The position numbers and the translations under genes are program-made. Under the pieces are notes generated by a model, which made no database searches, was not told the origin of the DNA, and saw nothing but the letters and a program-made list of their open reading frames with translations. 64,000 nt of DNA from Chaetoderma sp. LZ-2023a. Taxonomy: Eukaryota; Mollusca; Caudofoveata; Chaetodermatida; Chaetodermatidae. Below, in pieces: positions 9,770 to 22,100 of the stretch; positions within the stretch are counted from its first letter, which is position 1; every line of letters begins with the position of its first letter. Location: positions 67,230,014 through 67,294,013 of the forward strand of contig CM067366.1 in the NCBI GenBank assembly GCA_034401795.1, read 5' to 3'.

Positions 9770-10733
9770 CAGAAAATCATTGTTCTGACAGAATTTGCGC
9801 CAATGGAATTGTGTACTATGAAATTACGTTCCTATAGAATTTTTTTAAATTCGGAATACAACTAGCAAGTATTTGTGGGTGAAATTCTGGGGGTAAACAT
9901 ATTGCAATGAAAACCATGAATTAGCCTAAGTTTGAGCTTATTTACGTGACGAAATTTTTTAATCTCACTACGTCGTAAGCGTATGCCTATACCTATCTAA
10001 ACATATGGGTGATATTCTGGGCCGAACCTATTATGAGCGATATGTCACGACATATTGACACCTATCTGAATATGGTGAATGTGAACCAACCATATTACAA
10101 TGGGGCCATATGGTGAATATGTAACTACATATTACCAAATTACTTAATAGTAGAATCGTGCAAAAGCAGTAGTACATATTCAGTTATATACAGCCTTATG
10201 TAAAAAATGATTACAAACCGAGAACTGAGATTCTAATACTGAATATAGTAAATTGACAACTGTCCGTGGCTACTAAATTGAATATTACGAAATTACTACG
10301 TGGTAGAAATCTCAAGATTCATTAGCGTATTCATATCGCTATCTAATTATGTAGCCACACATATTGCAGACGGTATGGTATTGAAAACCGCAGATCTGCC
10401 AACATTGGAACAAATTTATGCGATGAAATCGCATACTACGAAAATACTTCACGTTCGAATTCTTTTAAATTGCCAATGTAACTAGCATATTCCTTTACGT
10501 CTATGTGAGCGAAGTGTCTGGAACCGACCATATTACGGAAAGTAGGGCACCGAAAACCACGAATACACCATCATTCGCTAAATTTTGCGTATTAAAATTA
10601 CTTCACCTAGAATTTGTTAGATTTGGAATATAACTACCATATTAAAGCTCACGTTTATGTGGGATAAATTATGGGGTTGAACGCACAGTCAGACAATAGG
10701 GCACCGAAAACTGTGGTGGTTTATTAACACAAC

Positions 10734-11132
10734 GAACCTTTCCAGTTTAGCTATGCCCCGCCTATCTCTAGCTAAACTCCACCCATACCACTCTCGAGTT
10801 GGGATCGATGGATTTCTGAACTTCTAGACGATAAATCTCAAGAAAACTATACATGTAAGCTATGGCATATTTTTATACTAAATTGACTGGGTCCTGTTGC
10901 TGCATATGTCAGCAACAGCGCCCAGTCAAATTACTTTCAAAATATTCAACAGCATTTTTATTAAATAACAAAAACATACAATTCGTACAACGTGTCAGAT
11001 TATTAAGCATTTAAGATGGACTAAATCGAGTCAGTCATGACGTCATTATTATGACGTTATCCTACGCGTCACTTAATTAATTACGACGTCATATGACGTA
11101 ATATGATGGATAGACAACCTGAAAAGGCCCAT
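10734..11132 (+). repeat. CRE-bearing MITE family, copy C (near full length)
   Basis: Runs from GAACCTTTCCAGTTTAGC to CTGAAAAGGCCCATTAG with all family blocks: the GCCCCGCC block, the central inverted pair around GCAACAGCGCCCAGTC, ACAATTCGTACAACGTGTC, and the 3' region with TGACGTCA and related sites. Inserted in the satellite-like array. Confidence 0.85.
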
Positions 11133-11364
11133 TAGCAAGTGGTATTAATTACCCTCGCTCGGTCAGAGGATGAGTGTATTGTATTCGGGTCTACATGAGT
11201 TCGGGATGGCAAGGGTCTACAATATATGATTGGCCTTGTTAAAATATGTGACCTATAAATACGGGTGTTCTCTTAATACAAGTTGTCCATATTGTGTGGA
11301 CCACTCATTAACAAGTGGTATTAGCCCTGTAATGCTCAATTTGCTCATGCCAATTTCAATAGAG

Positions 11365-11790
<426 letters not shown>

Positions 11791-12830
11791 ATCGGCCTAA
11801 AGTTGAGCCGAAATTAGTCCATGGTAGATAGTTTTAAATCTCACTACTCCGTAAGCGTATGCCTATACCTATCTAAACATATGGGTGACACTCTGGGGCC
11901 GAACCCATTATGAGCGATATGCCAGGACATACCGACACCTATCTGAATGTGGTGAATGTGAACCAACCATATTACAATGGGGCCATATGGCGAATATGTA
12001 ACTACCTACGATGAGATTACTTGATGGTAGAATTGTGCAAAAGCACTAGCTCATATTGAGTTATATACATCCATATATAAAAACAATTATTACAAATCGG
12101 GAACGGAATGATACCGAATATAAAAAATTGTTGGCATTTGACAACTGTCCGTGGCTACTAAATTGAATATTACGAAATTACTACGTGGTAGAAAACTCAA
12201 GACTCATTAGCGTGTTCATATCGCTATCTAACCATATCGGTGAATTTATGTGGCCAAACCTATTGCAGACAGGTAATAGTAGGGTATTGAAAACCCGCAG
12301 ATCTGCCAAAATTGGAACAAATTTACGCGATGAAATCGCATACTACGAAACTACTTCACGGTCGAATTTTTTTTAATTCCCAATATAACTATCGTATTCA
12401 AATCCCTCTACGTCTATGTGAGTTCTGGAGCCGACCATATTACATACAGACAGTAGGGCACCGAAAAGCATGAAAAACACCCACATTTAAGTCAATTTTT
12501 GCCTAATAAAATTATTTCATCTAGAATTTGTTAGATTCGGAATATACCTAGTATATTACGGCTGAAGTCTATGTAGGTGAAATTATGGGGCTAAACATAC
12601 TACAGACAATAGGGCACCGAAAACTGTGAATCACCGGAGATTTAGCAAATTTTCGGTATGAAATTGTGCACTACGAAATTACTTCATGGTAAAAAAATTT
12701 TTAACCTCAATCCATTACTTCACTAGCATATTGATATACCTATCTAACTATATGGTTGAAATTCTGTGGCCGAATTTCCTGTAGACGTTCTTAACTTTCG
12801 GTTGATTTCTGTATTCAACAATCTGCTACA

Positions 12831-13070
12831 ATATTATTGACAGCAGTTTTGACTGGAAATTTGGAACATTGGTAGTTTATCAATACTGCTACATAATTGC
12901 ATTGACCCTGCATGGATTTATTCCCATGGATGGATTAAAGCCAAAAGGATACTACTGATAATCACACATCCATTATTCATTCGTATCACACGAGTTCTCT
13001 TTCGATACGAGATCGAGAAATGTATCTCGTATGTAGGGGCCTATTGAGTAGCCATTGACGTAGTGATTTC
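12831..13070 (+). repeat. Repeat containing the empty target site of the 7607 foldback element
   Basis: Bases 12980-13070 match 7550-7606 joined to 7892-7935 (TCGATACGAGATCGAG, GTATCTCGTATGTA, ATTGAGTAGCCATTG). The site has one CTCGTAT copy and no insert. Preceding bases are the end of the satellite-like unit. Confidence 0.85.
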
Positions 13071-13195
13071 ACGATCCACAGCATTGCTTTTACAGTCTGC
13101 TACTGAAATAGACTCGGTCCCGGTCTGTCTTGTATCCGAAGTTGAGTATGTGTAACAGTCTAGTCGTTGTGATAACGTAAGAAGATGACCGGTAA
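13071..13195 (+). repeat. Dispersed repeat, also at 15269-15389
   Basis: ACGATCCACAGCATTGCTTTTACA through GTCCCGGTCTGTCT and CTAGTCGTTGTGAT is repeated in direct orientation at 15269-15389 with scattered substitutions. No coding frame. Confidence 0.85.
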
Positions 13196-13432
13196 TTACA
13201 TTAGAGGTGTAATTTCGATGAAGCCAAGCCTTTATTTTTCTTTTTCGCCCTCTACAATATTATTATGCATGTTTTTATTTTGAAATTTACCACACACATA
13301 GTGCGCCTCAAGACTGTCTGTAACAAGTTTTTTACCCTATCTCGAATGCAACGAATGTGAATCATACTATAATACAATACGGGAAAGGTTAAACAGACAT
13401 GGTACATCATCGTCGTCCTCATAATTTATTAA

Positions 13433-13664
13433 CCCTGTATTACCTAAATTGAGTCAAGAATATAAAAAAAATATTTGCTTATTGTGTGCCTATTTGCAGG
13501 CCAATAGACGACTGTTTTGAAGAGTTACTATTGGAATGACTGGCTCAATTATCGAGCCAGTCATTTCAGTGGTGAATTTTAAAAAACTATCTTCTCTTGA
13601 CCTGCAAATTAACATCCTCAAGATCACTGTAGAGGCCGGTTTTGGTGGCCTCCTCATGAAAGGG
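13433..13664. mobile_element. Palindromic TTAA MITE, copy 1
   Basis: A 232-bp element flanked by TTAA at 13429-13432 and 13665-13668, with ends CCC.../...GGG. Its centre is a strong palindrome: GGAATGACTGGCTC, ATTATC, GAGCCAGTCATTTC, with outer arms that include TTGCAGGCCAA/TTGACCTGCAA. TTAA targeting suggests a piggyBac-like or Kolobok-like source; no transposase is present. Confidence 0.85.
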
Positions 13665-13954
13665 TTAAAAGACAATAAGAGAAGATGATAGGCTTACATG
13701 GGCAGTCGTTGTCGTTGCAATACTTAATACAGGTCTATGATAGCAACACGTAGGTGGGAAGAGTGGGGTGGACTACCAGTCAAAGTATTAAAAAGGTATT
13801 CGTATAGTTGTCTTTATCTGAGATTTTGTTAGAAAAACACACAATTGTGCCCGAGTAAGTCACATCTTGGTGGCGGTTGCTTGAAATGACTTCCATAGGC
13901 CTAGCGTTAGTCAATCGGTCACTGAATCCGGATGGTTTATTCATTAACATTAAC
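13665..13954. other. No recognised feature
   Basis: Short unique-looking stretch between two MITEs, with no supported frame. Confidence 0.35.
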
Positions 13955-14299
13955 ACCGCGCTTGTGTTGGTATCGATGAATCTCTGAGCTTCTTGACTAT
14001 CAATTTCCAGAAAACTATACAGGTAAGGTGTTGCCTATTTTGAAACCAATTTGACTGGGTGCTGTTGCTGCATGTGGCAGTAACAGCGCACACTCAAATT
14101 AGTTTCAAAATATTCACCAGCATGTTTTGTAAATAGCAAAGACATACAATTCGTACAACGTGTCAGACTATTAAGCATTTAAGACGGACTAAGTCGAGCC
14201 AGTCATGACGTCATGATTATGACGTCATCGTATACGTCACGTCCTTGATTATGACATCATATGACGTAATACGATTGATAGACAACATGAAAATGCCCA
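13955..14299 (+). repeat. CRE-bearing MITE family, copy E
   Basis: Lacks the first CCCCGCCC block but has GTTGGTATCGATG, the central inverted pair, TACAATTCGTACAACGTGTCAG and the 3' CRE region (TGACGTCA twice at about 14204-14225). Together with 14300-14562 it duplicates 10780-11430. Confidence 0.85.
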
Positions 14300-14562
14300 T
14301 TAGCAAGTGGTATTAATTATCCTTCCTCCGTCAGAGGACGAGTATATTGTATTCAGGGCAACAATCTATGATTGGCCTTGTTAAAATATGTGACCTATAA
14401 ATATGGGTGGTCTCTTAATACAAGTGGTCCATATTGTGTGGGCCACGCATTACCAAGTGGTATTAGCCATGTAATGCTCAATTTGCTCATGGCAATTTCA
14501 ATAGAGATCCATTTCTAGGTATGCCACGCCTATTTCTAGCTAAGCTCAACCCTTTTTTGCCT
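14300..14562 (+). repeat. Second copy of the 11133-11430 segment
   Basis: Same order of blocks as 11133-11430, ending in the 5' end of another MITE fragment (ATGCCACGCC ... CTAAGCTCAACC) that stops at the perfect palindrome. Confidence 0.8.
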
Positions 14563-14596
14563 GTTGGAATCGATGTATATATACATCGATTCCAAC
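14563..14596. repeat. Perfect 34-bp palindrome
   Basis: GTTGGAATCGATGTATA followed immediately by its reverse complement, ending in CCAAC. The left half is MITE sequence (compare 11427-11440); the right half is the same sequence inverted, with a TATATATA centre. Confidence 0.95.
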
Positions 14597-14944
14597 AAGG
14601 TTTGATAGAGTGCTAAAGTGGACATATAAGAGACACTGCGCGTGGGCATGTGCTTGAGTACTTTCATCTGCAGAAGGAATGATAAACATGTTTTGTGTGC
14701 AGTCCTCCAGCAAAAGAAGAGTACTTATTTAGAGTAGTTATTTGGAGTTCCATTGGCTGTTTATTAAAATGATTAAGCGGTCATCGCCGCACAAACTCTA
14801 TTACAGTCGGACCAGAACAAATAAGAGAACTCACCATGAATCACGCGCATGAAGATAATAATTATGAGATATTCAGCAGTCTAAAAATAGAGCCGTATCT
14901 TCGCGCCGAGAATTATTAGATCTCATATCGATGGAGATCTCGTG

Positions 14945-15480
14945 AGACACAGCCCCACAATCCCCTGTGCGAAATGGCCACGCCTATAGGCAATTCTAGA
15001 CAGCAATAAATAGAAGCGTGCCCGTGGAGCGGGCACGCAATAAAGCCTATCGTAGTCTGTATGACAAGTAGTTAACAAAAAAATAGTCCCTCTGAATTCG
15101 TCTAAAATTCAATGTTGTCGCACACAAAATGAGGTCAGGAATTTGCTGACGTTGCGTAGATGCTGATATCACACGAACCACTGGATGAATCAAGTCGATT
15201 TTATTGTCTGTATCAAGCTAGTGATACAGAGGTTAAGATGGTACCAAAATCAACACGATCCACAGTGTTTCTTTTACACTCCGCTACGGAGATAGACTGG
15301 GTCCCGATCTGTCTGGTCTCCGAAGTGGAGTCTGTGTAATAGTCTAGTTGTTGTGATGACGCAATAAGATGGCCGGTCATTGCGTGCGGCTCACGGCTAC
15401 GCTTATGTTCGGGTTGTGTCTAGAATTGCGTATAGGCGCGGCCATTTTGCGCAAGGGAGTGTGGCCTCCAACAGCGAACT
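14945..15480. repeat. Segment with inverted ends (GGCCACGCCTATAGGCAATT type)
   Basis: Bases about 14965-15008 and 15412-15460 are imperfect inverted copies of each other (AAATGGCC...TATAGGC...AATTCTAGACA). Between them lie the GC-rich hairpin at 15016 and the repeat at 15269-15389. The right end recurs at 17285-17500 with its downstream flank, so this is probably another non-autonomous element. Confidence 0.6.
15016..15044 (+). other. GC-rich stem-loop followed by AATAAA
   Basis: A perfect 9-bp stem (GCGTGCCCG / CGGGCACGC) with a 5-base loop at 15016-15038. AATAAA follows at once, overlapping at 15039-15044. It stands out in AT-rich surroundings. It could be a processed-RNA 3' end or just a repeat feature; no gene is seen upstream. 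Confidence 0.5.
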
Positions 15481-15782
15481 AGAAAGATAGATAGAGTGCG
15501 CCTCTATGTTTAGATTGGAACCATAGATTTAGGGTATATATATTGGCTAGATTGCTCATACGCATACGCTCACTATGGGGGAATGGGATAGATGTTTCGA
15601 CCGCTAGATCTTCACTGACTGATTGACATCTGACGCAGATGATCAGCTATGTACATAGCCTCCAAAAGTCAGTAAATTCTTCTTTGTTAATTGGAATAGA
15701 AACTCTGTTTAAATAGCATGCAAAATACGGAACTACAAAACTACAGTAAAAAGAAATAGGGGAAATACGGCGAGGCGGTAAG

Positions 15783-16383
15783 AATACACCTTTCCCACAT
15801 TAGCGTATTTTGGGAAAATACCTTCCCAGAACGCATCGTCCATACGACTTCCGGCTGGTAAGCACGATAGCCGACGCGCAAACAGCATTACTTTACTATG
15901 GGAATCAGATACAGTGCACTTTAAGCAGTGTATATGAAAAGCTATGTTCATAATATTTTTGAAGTCATACATCATTGGAAAGCTAAGCCAATCTTCTATA
16001 TATTTCTGTATTAGTTTTTTATAGTTTTATAAAATTTAATACAGTTCATTGCAATTTTAAAATATCCCCTATTGTCCACTTGATTTAACGAATCTAAGTC
16101 GAATGGTGTATTTTATATACGCAAATAACTCGGTGAAAACGTTACAAAAATATAAAAAACAAGGCATTAATGTTTCGGCAATTGAATGAGCTTTCCAATG
16201 CTATATCATTTAAATAATATAATGATTTTAGTTTTTCATAGGAACGGTTTAGATTGCAGTGTATTTTAGTGCAAAAGTAAATCAATGCGGGTCGGCTGGC
16301 GACTGTACCGGACAGCAGTTTTGCTCTGAGCGTTGATTTAGGGGAATCCCGGCGTAATGACGTCAATGTGGGAAAGGTGTATT
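15783..16383. mobile_element. Foldback MITE of about 600 bp with TA-type ends
   Basis: Exact 19-bp terminal inverted repeats, AATACACCTTTCCCACATT, at 15783-15801 and 16365-16383. If the TA within them is the target duplication, the element ends are CACCTTTCCC. The halves are also imperfect inverted copies internally (for example CATTGGAAAGCT near 15970 against AGCTTTCCAATG near 16190). No transposase frame; short open frames on the minus strand are not coding. Confidence 0.85.
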
Positions 16384-17049
16384 ACAGAAATGCGTTAAAA
16401 CCTAACGGATACATCGCTGAAATTCGAAACATTTATGTACATATGATAACTATATGATAAGTTCTATTCATTTTGGAAACTGCTGCCGTAAACCGCAGCT
16501 GCACACATGTAGACAACCGTCAGCATTATTGTTTACATAATCTACACAAATCTTTCTTGTACTGACCGTGAAACAACTAGGCCTAGCCTTTGAAATCAGC
16601 AAGATAATGGTTAAAGCGAATTATTTTTCTTATCTCCCAGTTTCTGCGAACACCGTTTGGCATGGACCTAAGAAATAAATGAACACGTTTTCAAAACAAG
16701 GTAGAATTTCTCTTTTCCTTTGCAAATATAGTGACTTATTTACATCAAGATCTATACTGTACAACCGCCGACTCGGTGGAATAGAACATCTAAAGAATAA
16801 ATTAACATGTTTGCAAAGCAAGACGAATTTCTATTAATGTTTTGTAAGTATATTAACTTATTTGTGAGCTGTATAACGTAGTCTAAGCAGTCGAATCACT
16901 TGTAATAAGTGCGCGCATATTTTAGCAAGAGCGGCCAGATATTGTGGAGCCTTGCCTTTATAATCAATTAGTACCCCATACCCCGTCATATGACGTCATA
17001 TAATCGAAGGATACAATTAGAAAGGTCCATTGAAGACTGACTATGAGTT
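16384..17049. other. No gene; tandem duplication of about 120 bp at 16640-16880
   Basis: Two diverged tandem copies (around AATAAATGAACACGTTTTCAAAAC and AATAAATTAACATGTTTGCAAAGC) occupy 16640-16880. At 16980-17035 there is a 3' end fragment of the CRE-bearing MITE. Nothing else is recognised. Confidence 0.5.
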
Positions 17050-17290
17050 GTTATAAGAATCGTATGTCTACTATTTAATACATATTCTGTTTAATATTTT
17101 GAAATTAATTTGACTGGGTGCTTTTGCCCAGTCAAATTAGTTACAAAATATTCAATAGCCTACCTGTATAGATTTTAGGAAATTGATAGTCAGGGCATTC
17201 ACGGGGATCGATCGATCCCAGCACTGTGTGTGGGTGGAGCCTAGCTACAGGTGAGCGGGGCATAGCTAAAACTGGATAGGTCCATTGCTT
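17050..17290 (-). repeat. CRE-bearing MITE family, copy F (reverse)
   Basis: Reverse-orientation 5' two-thirds of the MITE: TTTGAAATTAATTTGACTGG, GATCGATCGATCCC, GGTGGAGCCTAGCTA, GGGGCATAGCTAAAACTGG, ending TAGGTCCAT. It is followed by the repeat shared with 15430-15590. Confidence 0.8.
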
Positions 17291-17604
17291 ATAGGCGCTG
17301 CCATTTTGAGCAAGGGATTGTGGTCATTCACGTTCTCGCCAGATATCCTACCGCTAACGAGGTTTTTTTAACGAGAGCGAGGTAGATCGCCTCTATTTAA
17401 ATTGGAATCGTAGATTTAGGATATATTGTCTAGATCTCTTCTGTGCGTTAAATGCATACTCTCAATATTGGGGCTAGTTGTACCTACCGTTGGTGGCCTG
17501 GGCTAATTGCTTACTGTACATTTGCATCAGAAATAAAATAGTATTGTGATCTGACCCACTGTACCCGCGTACATCTCTTAATCTCCACTTCGACACTCGT
17601 CCTG

Positions 17605-17790
17605 ATCAAACTGGCCAAAGTGGCTTCTGTAGTAATCTTGAGAAACTACCATTTACATCTAACAGGTAGGCATTTTTGAAAATTTACAACTGGAATGACT
17701 GGCTTGATAACTGACTGGTAAAGTGCCAAAACAACGGTCTCTTGGTCTGCAAATCGGCATAGGATATCTCTATGATAAATGGATGGATCT
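17605..17790. repeat. Palindromic TTAA MITE, decayed copy
   Basis: Carries the family centre in decayed form (CTGGAATGACTGGCTTGATAAC...) with the flank GGTCTCTTGGTCTGCAAAT. Ends are not clear. Confidence 0.65.
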
Positions 17791-18004
17791 GATCTGGCAA
17801 CCAAGCATATGACCTCATAAATATTTACGTCATATATAGGATGATGTCACAATCAAAATACGTGATGAATGAAGTAAATAGCTTCCTCAGGAAGATTGAA
17901 TAGTCCATCAAGTGTACAAATTTTAATCCCCAGCATTTAATCAATCAATCAATCAATCAACTACTGACAGGGTCGCGATGGAGACCGGGTGAGGGCATAG
18001 CATA

Positions 18005-18285
18005 CACCATACACGTGTGCATCCAAAAGATAGTCTCATTTGAATTTGCCAGTGTATCAGTATATCCGACATGTGAAAGCTGGTTCGCTAAACCAAGATT
18101 CTTGTCTTGGTGTGGTGGTGCAGCGGAAAGATGGGTTGCTGATGCTATGCAAAATTGCAGGATGGCGGTTTTATCCCCAACCGGGGAAATGATGATCAAC
18201 AAAGTAAACTAATGGGTGCACTCTATCGGTGGGTTTAGCACAGAAATTGAAGTCATCCTGTTGCCAGTGCGTTAAAAAGCTAATC
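18005..18285 (+). mobile_element. tRNA-derived SINE, copy 3 (decayed)
   Basis: Plus-strand copy: GCATCCAAAAGATAGTC leader, GTGAAAGCTGG, then CTTGGTGTGGTGGTGCAGCGG (A-box region), a B-box decayed to GGTTTTATCC, CAACAAAGTAAACTAATGGG and the GTTGCCAGTGCGTTAAAAAG tail. The damaged B-box suggests it is silent. Confidence 0.75.
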
Positions 18286-18379
18286 ATACCTACCTACCTA
18301 TACCTACCTACCAACCAATCCAGCAAGCAATCAAGCAAGCAAACGGTCTTTATTGACAAACCCAACATCTGGACATACA

Positions 18380-18545
18380 GACAATATTCAACATTCTGTT
18401 GAATATTTTGATACTAATTTGACTGGGCATTGTAGGAATAGTATGACCTTATTGTTTAATCAACATTCTGTTGAAAATTTGAAACTAATTTTCCTGGACG
18501 ATGTATGTCTTTACCATTATCAATGGCATCCTATAAAAGCTTCAC
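18380..18545 (-). repeat. CRE-bearing MITE fragment, copy G
   Basis: Contains TCAACATTCTGTTGAATATTTTGATACTAATTTGACTGG and a second near-copy of the same block. It has been internally rearranged, so only the central part of the family is represented. Confidence 0.65.
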
Positions 18546-18637
18546 AGGCGTCATAATCAACATGCTTAGTGAATGATGTCTCTAGCTCCATCGTGAATAT
18601 TGAATAGTCCGGCAAGTGTATAAATATTATGTTTTAC

Positions 18638-19548
18638 CAGGGTTAGAAAAAATCCAGATTTTTATGATTTTTTATTTATTTCTATAACAATATCATTGCT
18701 TCTTTACATGTAGTCATGTTCTGAACTCAATAGAATCTAACCTCTAGGAGCTATAAACAATGCTGACCTTATGACTGACTGACTGACTGACTGACCTTAT
18801 TCTATTAAAATGTATTATGACAATAAACATCACAGAATTTGTTCTTGTTGATCTTAAGACATTTTTTAATTTGTTTTCACATTTTGAAATAACTGCTGTT
18901 CGACTTGATGGGTCATAACCAAACATCAAATAAACATGCCTACACTACCGTAACCATGCTTTGTCTACACTTGATGGGCTACATTTTAACCATCTTACTA
19001 TTTGGTGAATACAATTTTCCAGGCTGTATAACTCTGGACATGGTATAAAATATCTTGAAAACAATTTAACTGAATGTAGTCAGCAATTACTGTCAGTCAA
19101 ATTAGTTTCAAAATATTAAGTTGGTCTAGAGTTATTATTCTCTATTGAAATTATTGTCTAGTGGCTGGAAGCAGACAAAAGCAGGTCAGTTAAAAATAAT
19201 GTCGACAGAACTGTTATAAATATTACTGATCTGTGCTGTTTATGTGTCAAATAATTACTATGGAAAGTATCCACTAACTGTAGTACTGTACTGATAGAAA
19301 TAAAGCGGCTTAGCTCTTATATTAGCATAATGTTGTATAACCATGTCTATTAACTATCTGAAACAATAGATACAATAACTTTTAACAAATAAAAATAATC
19401 TTTATAAATTTTATAGTGTAAATGAGTGGAGTTGAGGATGAAAAAATCGAAAAAATCAAAAACAAATAAAAAAGTTGATTTTTTCAGCTTGATTTAATCG
19501 TTGAATTAATCATGATTTAATTGATTTGATTAAATCAAAACAACCCTG
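18638..19548. mobile_element. hAT-like non-autonomous element
   Basis: Ends CAGGGTTAG at 18638 and CAACCCTG at 19548 form the CAGGG(T/C)T-type inverted ends usual for hAT elements. Flanks are GTTTTAC (18631-18637) and GTTTTTAC (19549-19556), an 8-bp target duplication if one T was lost. The interior (911 bp) has no transposase. The right end is an AT-rich GATTAAATC-rich zone. Confidence 0.65.
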
Positions 19549-19564
19549 GTTTTTACTTTTTAAT

Positions 19565-19765
19565 CGACATTCTGTTGAATATTTTGAAATTAATTTGATT
19601 GGGCACTGTTACGGTCATAGGCAGCAAAAGCACCCAATCAAATTAGTTTCATGATATTCAACACCTTATCTGTATAGTTACCTTGAAATTGGGATTCTGG
19701 GAAGTCATGAACCAAAGTATATAAATTGTTTCCAACACGCCGAAAGAATGGACAGAGCTTAGCTA
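19565..19765 (-). repeat. CRE-bearing MITE, copy H (GGGATTCTGGGAA subtype)
   Basis: Reverse copy: ATTCTGTTGAATATTTTGAAATTAATTTGATTGGG, central inverted partner, TTGGGATTCTGGGAAGTCATGA, TATATAAATTGTTTCCAACACG, AGAGCTTAGCTAGAAATGG. Resembles 5626-5765. Confidence 0.75.
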
Positions 19766-19769
19766 GAAA

Positions 19770-19990
19770 TGGATCCCACCTTTGAAATTATCATGAACAA
19801 ATTTGAATATTAAACAGCCAATACCACTTAGTAATGTGTGATCCTCCCAACATGGACCACTTGTAATAAGTGACCACATATTTTAGCAAAAGCATTCAGC
19901 TTTGCCCTGCCAGACGCATGTAGACCCAATCACAATGCACTGATTCTCTTATGGAAAGAGGGTATAAGTTATCCAACCTGTCACTCAAGT
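19770..19990 (-). repeat. Reverse relative of the 11133-11430 segment
   Basis: Read on the minus strand it repeats the GTGGTCCAT, AACAAGTGGTATT and GGCATGAG-type blocks of 11133-11430. This is the third copy of a MITE-associated segment. Confidence 0.6.
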
Positions 19991-20084
19991 GTTGACGTCA
20001 TAATCAATTATGTCGCATGTAGGCTAACATCACACTCCAAATATGTAATGATTGACGTAGCTATTGCTAGCAGGTAAGTTGAAA

Positions 20085-20158
20085 AGGCTGTAAGCTGTGC
20101 GAATTGTATGTCTTTACAATTTAATAAACATTCTGTTGACTATTTTGAAACGAATTTA

Positions 20159-20191
<33 letters not shown>

Positions 20192-20310
20192 ATTAGCACT
20201 GACAGCATCTAATCAAATTAGTTTTAAAACATTCAACAGCTCGCCTCTATAGTTACCTTGGGAATGGCATTCTGGGAAGTCACGGTTGAAAGTATATAAA
20301 TCACTGTGAC
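20085..20310 (-). repeat. CRE-bearing MITE, copy I, with internal (TGC)n
   Basis: Reverse copy with GAATTGTATGTCTTTAC, ATTCTGTTGACTATTTTGAAAC, an expanded (TGC)n at 20160-20191 in the central loop, then TCAAATTAGTTTTAAAACATTC and the GGCATTCTGGGAAGTCA block. Confidence 0.75.
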
Positions 20311-20349
20311 GACGGCTATGAACATAGGCCTATTATCATCTCTTATTGT

Positions 20350-20545
20350 ATTTTAACCGCCTCATGGCATAGCTGGTCAAACCGGCCCCTACAGTGATCT
20401 AGAGCAATGTCAAATTGCATGCCATGAGGGGACAGTTTTTGATAATTTACCGCTGGAATGTCTCTCGAGACAATCATTCCAGATTCCAGTGGCAAATCTG
20501 CGAAAAACGTCTTCTTTTGGCCTGCAAATGGGCATTTAATATCTA
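20350..20545. repeat. Palindromic TTAA MITE, decayed copy
   Basis: TTTTAACCGCCTCATGGC start, centre TACCGCTGGAATG...CATTCCAG, and the AAAAACGTCTTCTTTTGGCC flank. The same family as 13433-13664. Confidence 0.7.
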
Positions 20546-20639
20546 AATTATTTTAACATTCTTCACCAAATTTAGACAGTAAAGGTTTAATGTATTATGA
20601 CGACAATACCAGGTACTGTGTCTATTTCATTTTTCCCTT

Positions 20640-22043
20640 ATGTATTATAGCATAAAACACTAGGCTGAACATTCGAGATGGTGTATAAATTTCTGTTGTT
20701 ATCTCTCGTAGGGAATCGGGGCAAGATTTTAATGTCATGGACACATTTTACTAGTCACTATATGTGTGGTAAATTTTAACAGTAAAACATGTATAATAAT
20801 ATTGTAGAGCCCGAAAAATTAGACAAAATTCGCTAAAAATAATGTACATGTGATTTTTATTAGTAATTTATTGTCCTTAATACTTCACTGGGAAAAGATC
20901 CATGCATGCAATTATTTGACACTATGCATAGGCAACTAATGTTCCGAATTTTCAGTCAAAACGGCTGTCAATAACATTGTAGCGGGTGGTTAGACACATA
21001 AATTAACAGAAATGGTATGTATGTGCCAAGTTAGTAATGCCTGCAATGTGTTCAGCCAAAAAATTCGACCCATATGGTTAGATAGGTATCTGAATATGAA
21101 GTATTGGATTAAAAAAATGTTTACCATGAAGTAATTTGATTTGTTGTACACGATTTCATACCAAAAATTGGCTGAAATTTTAGCCAATTCACAGTTTTCA
21201 CTGGCCTATTGTACATAAGTTATGCTCGGCCCCAGATTTTCACCCACATAAACTTGAGTTTAAAAAGTATAATTTAGCCTAAATTGCTTTCAGTTGTAAA
21301 CAATATGATATCATATCATTGCCAGCTATATTCATAATTAAAATAAATTCTACAATGAAATAATTCCATGGTCCGCAATTCAATTCCGAAAATTGGCTTA
21401 AATTTTGGCAGATCAGTGATTTTCAGTACCATACTGTCTGCAATAAGGTCAGCCCATATTCGGTTCGAAATTCACACATATCGTCAGATCGGTATATGAA
21501 TACGCTAATGAAGTATCAAGCTTTAAAATGTCTACCATGAAGCAATTTCGTAGTACACAATTCCATGGCAAACATTTGCACAAGTTTTGGCAAATCCATG
21601 GTTTTCGGTAGCCTACTGTCTGTAATAAGTTTGGCACCAAAATGTCAGTTAGATATATAAATACACTAATAATAAAATATTGATTAAAAAAATTCCAAGT
21701 AAGGTAATTTTATAATGTGCAACTTAGTAGTGACCAAAAGTTGTCAGATGCCAATAATTTACATACCAATATCTATGTACTATGATTGTAACCAGTTTTC
21801 GAACATCTAACCATGCAGAACTTAATATGTATTATTATGTACTAGTGATGTACGAAATATTACACAATTCTATCATCAAATAATATCATAATTACCAAGT
21901 ATGTCCATGTAGTTACTTAATCGCAATATGTCCCCATTGAAAGATACTTGGTTCACATTAGCCACAATCGGATAGATGTCAATATGTCCTGGCATATCGC
22001 TTGTAATAGGTTCGGCTCCATAATTTCACCCATATGTTTACAT

Positions 22044-22100
<57 letters not shown>

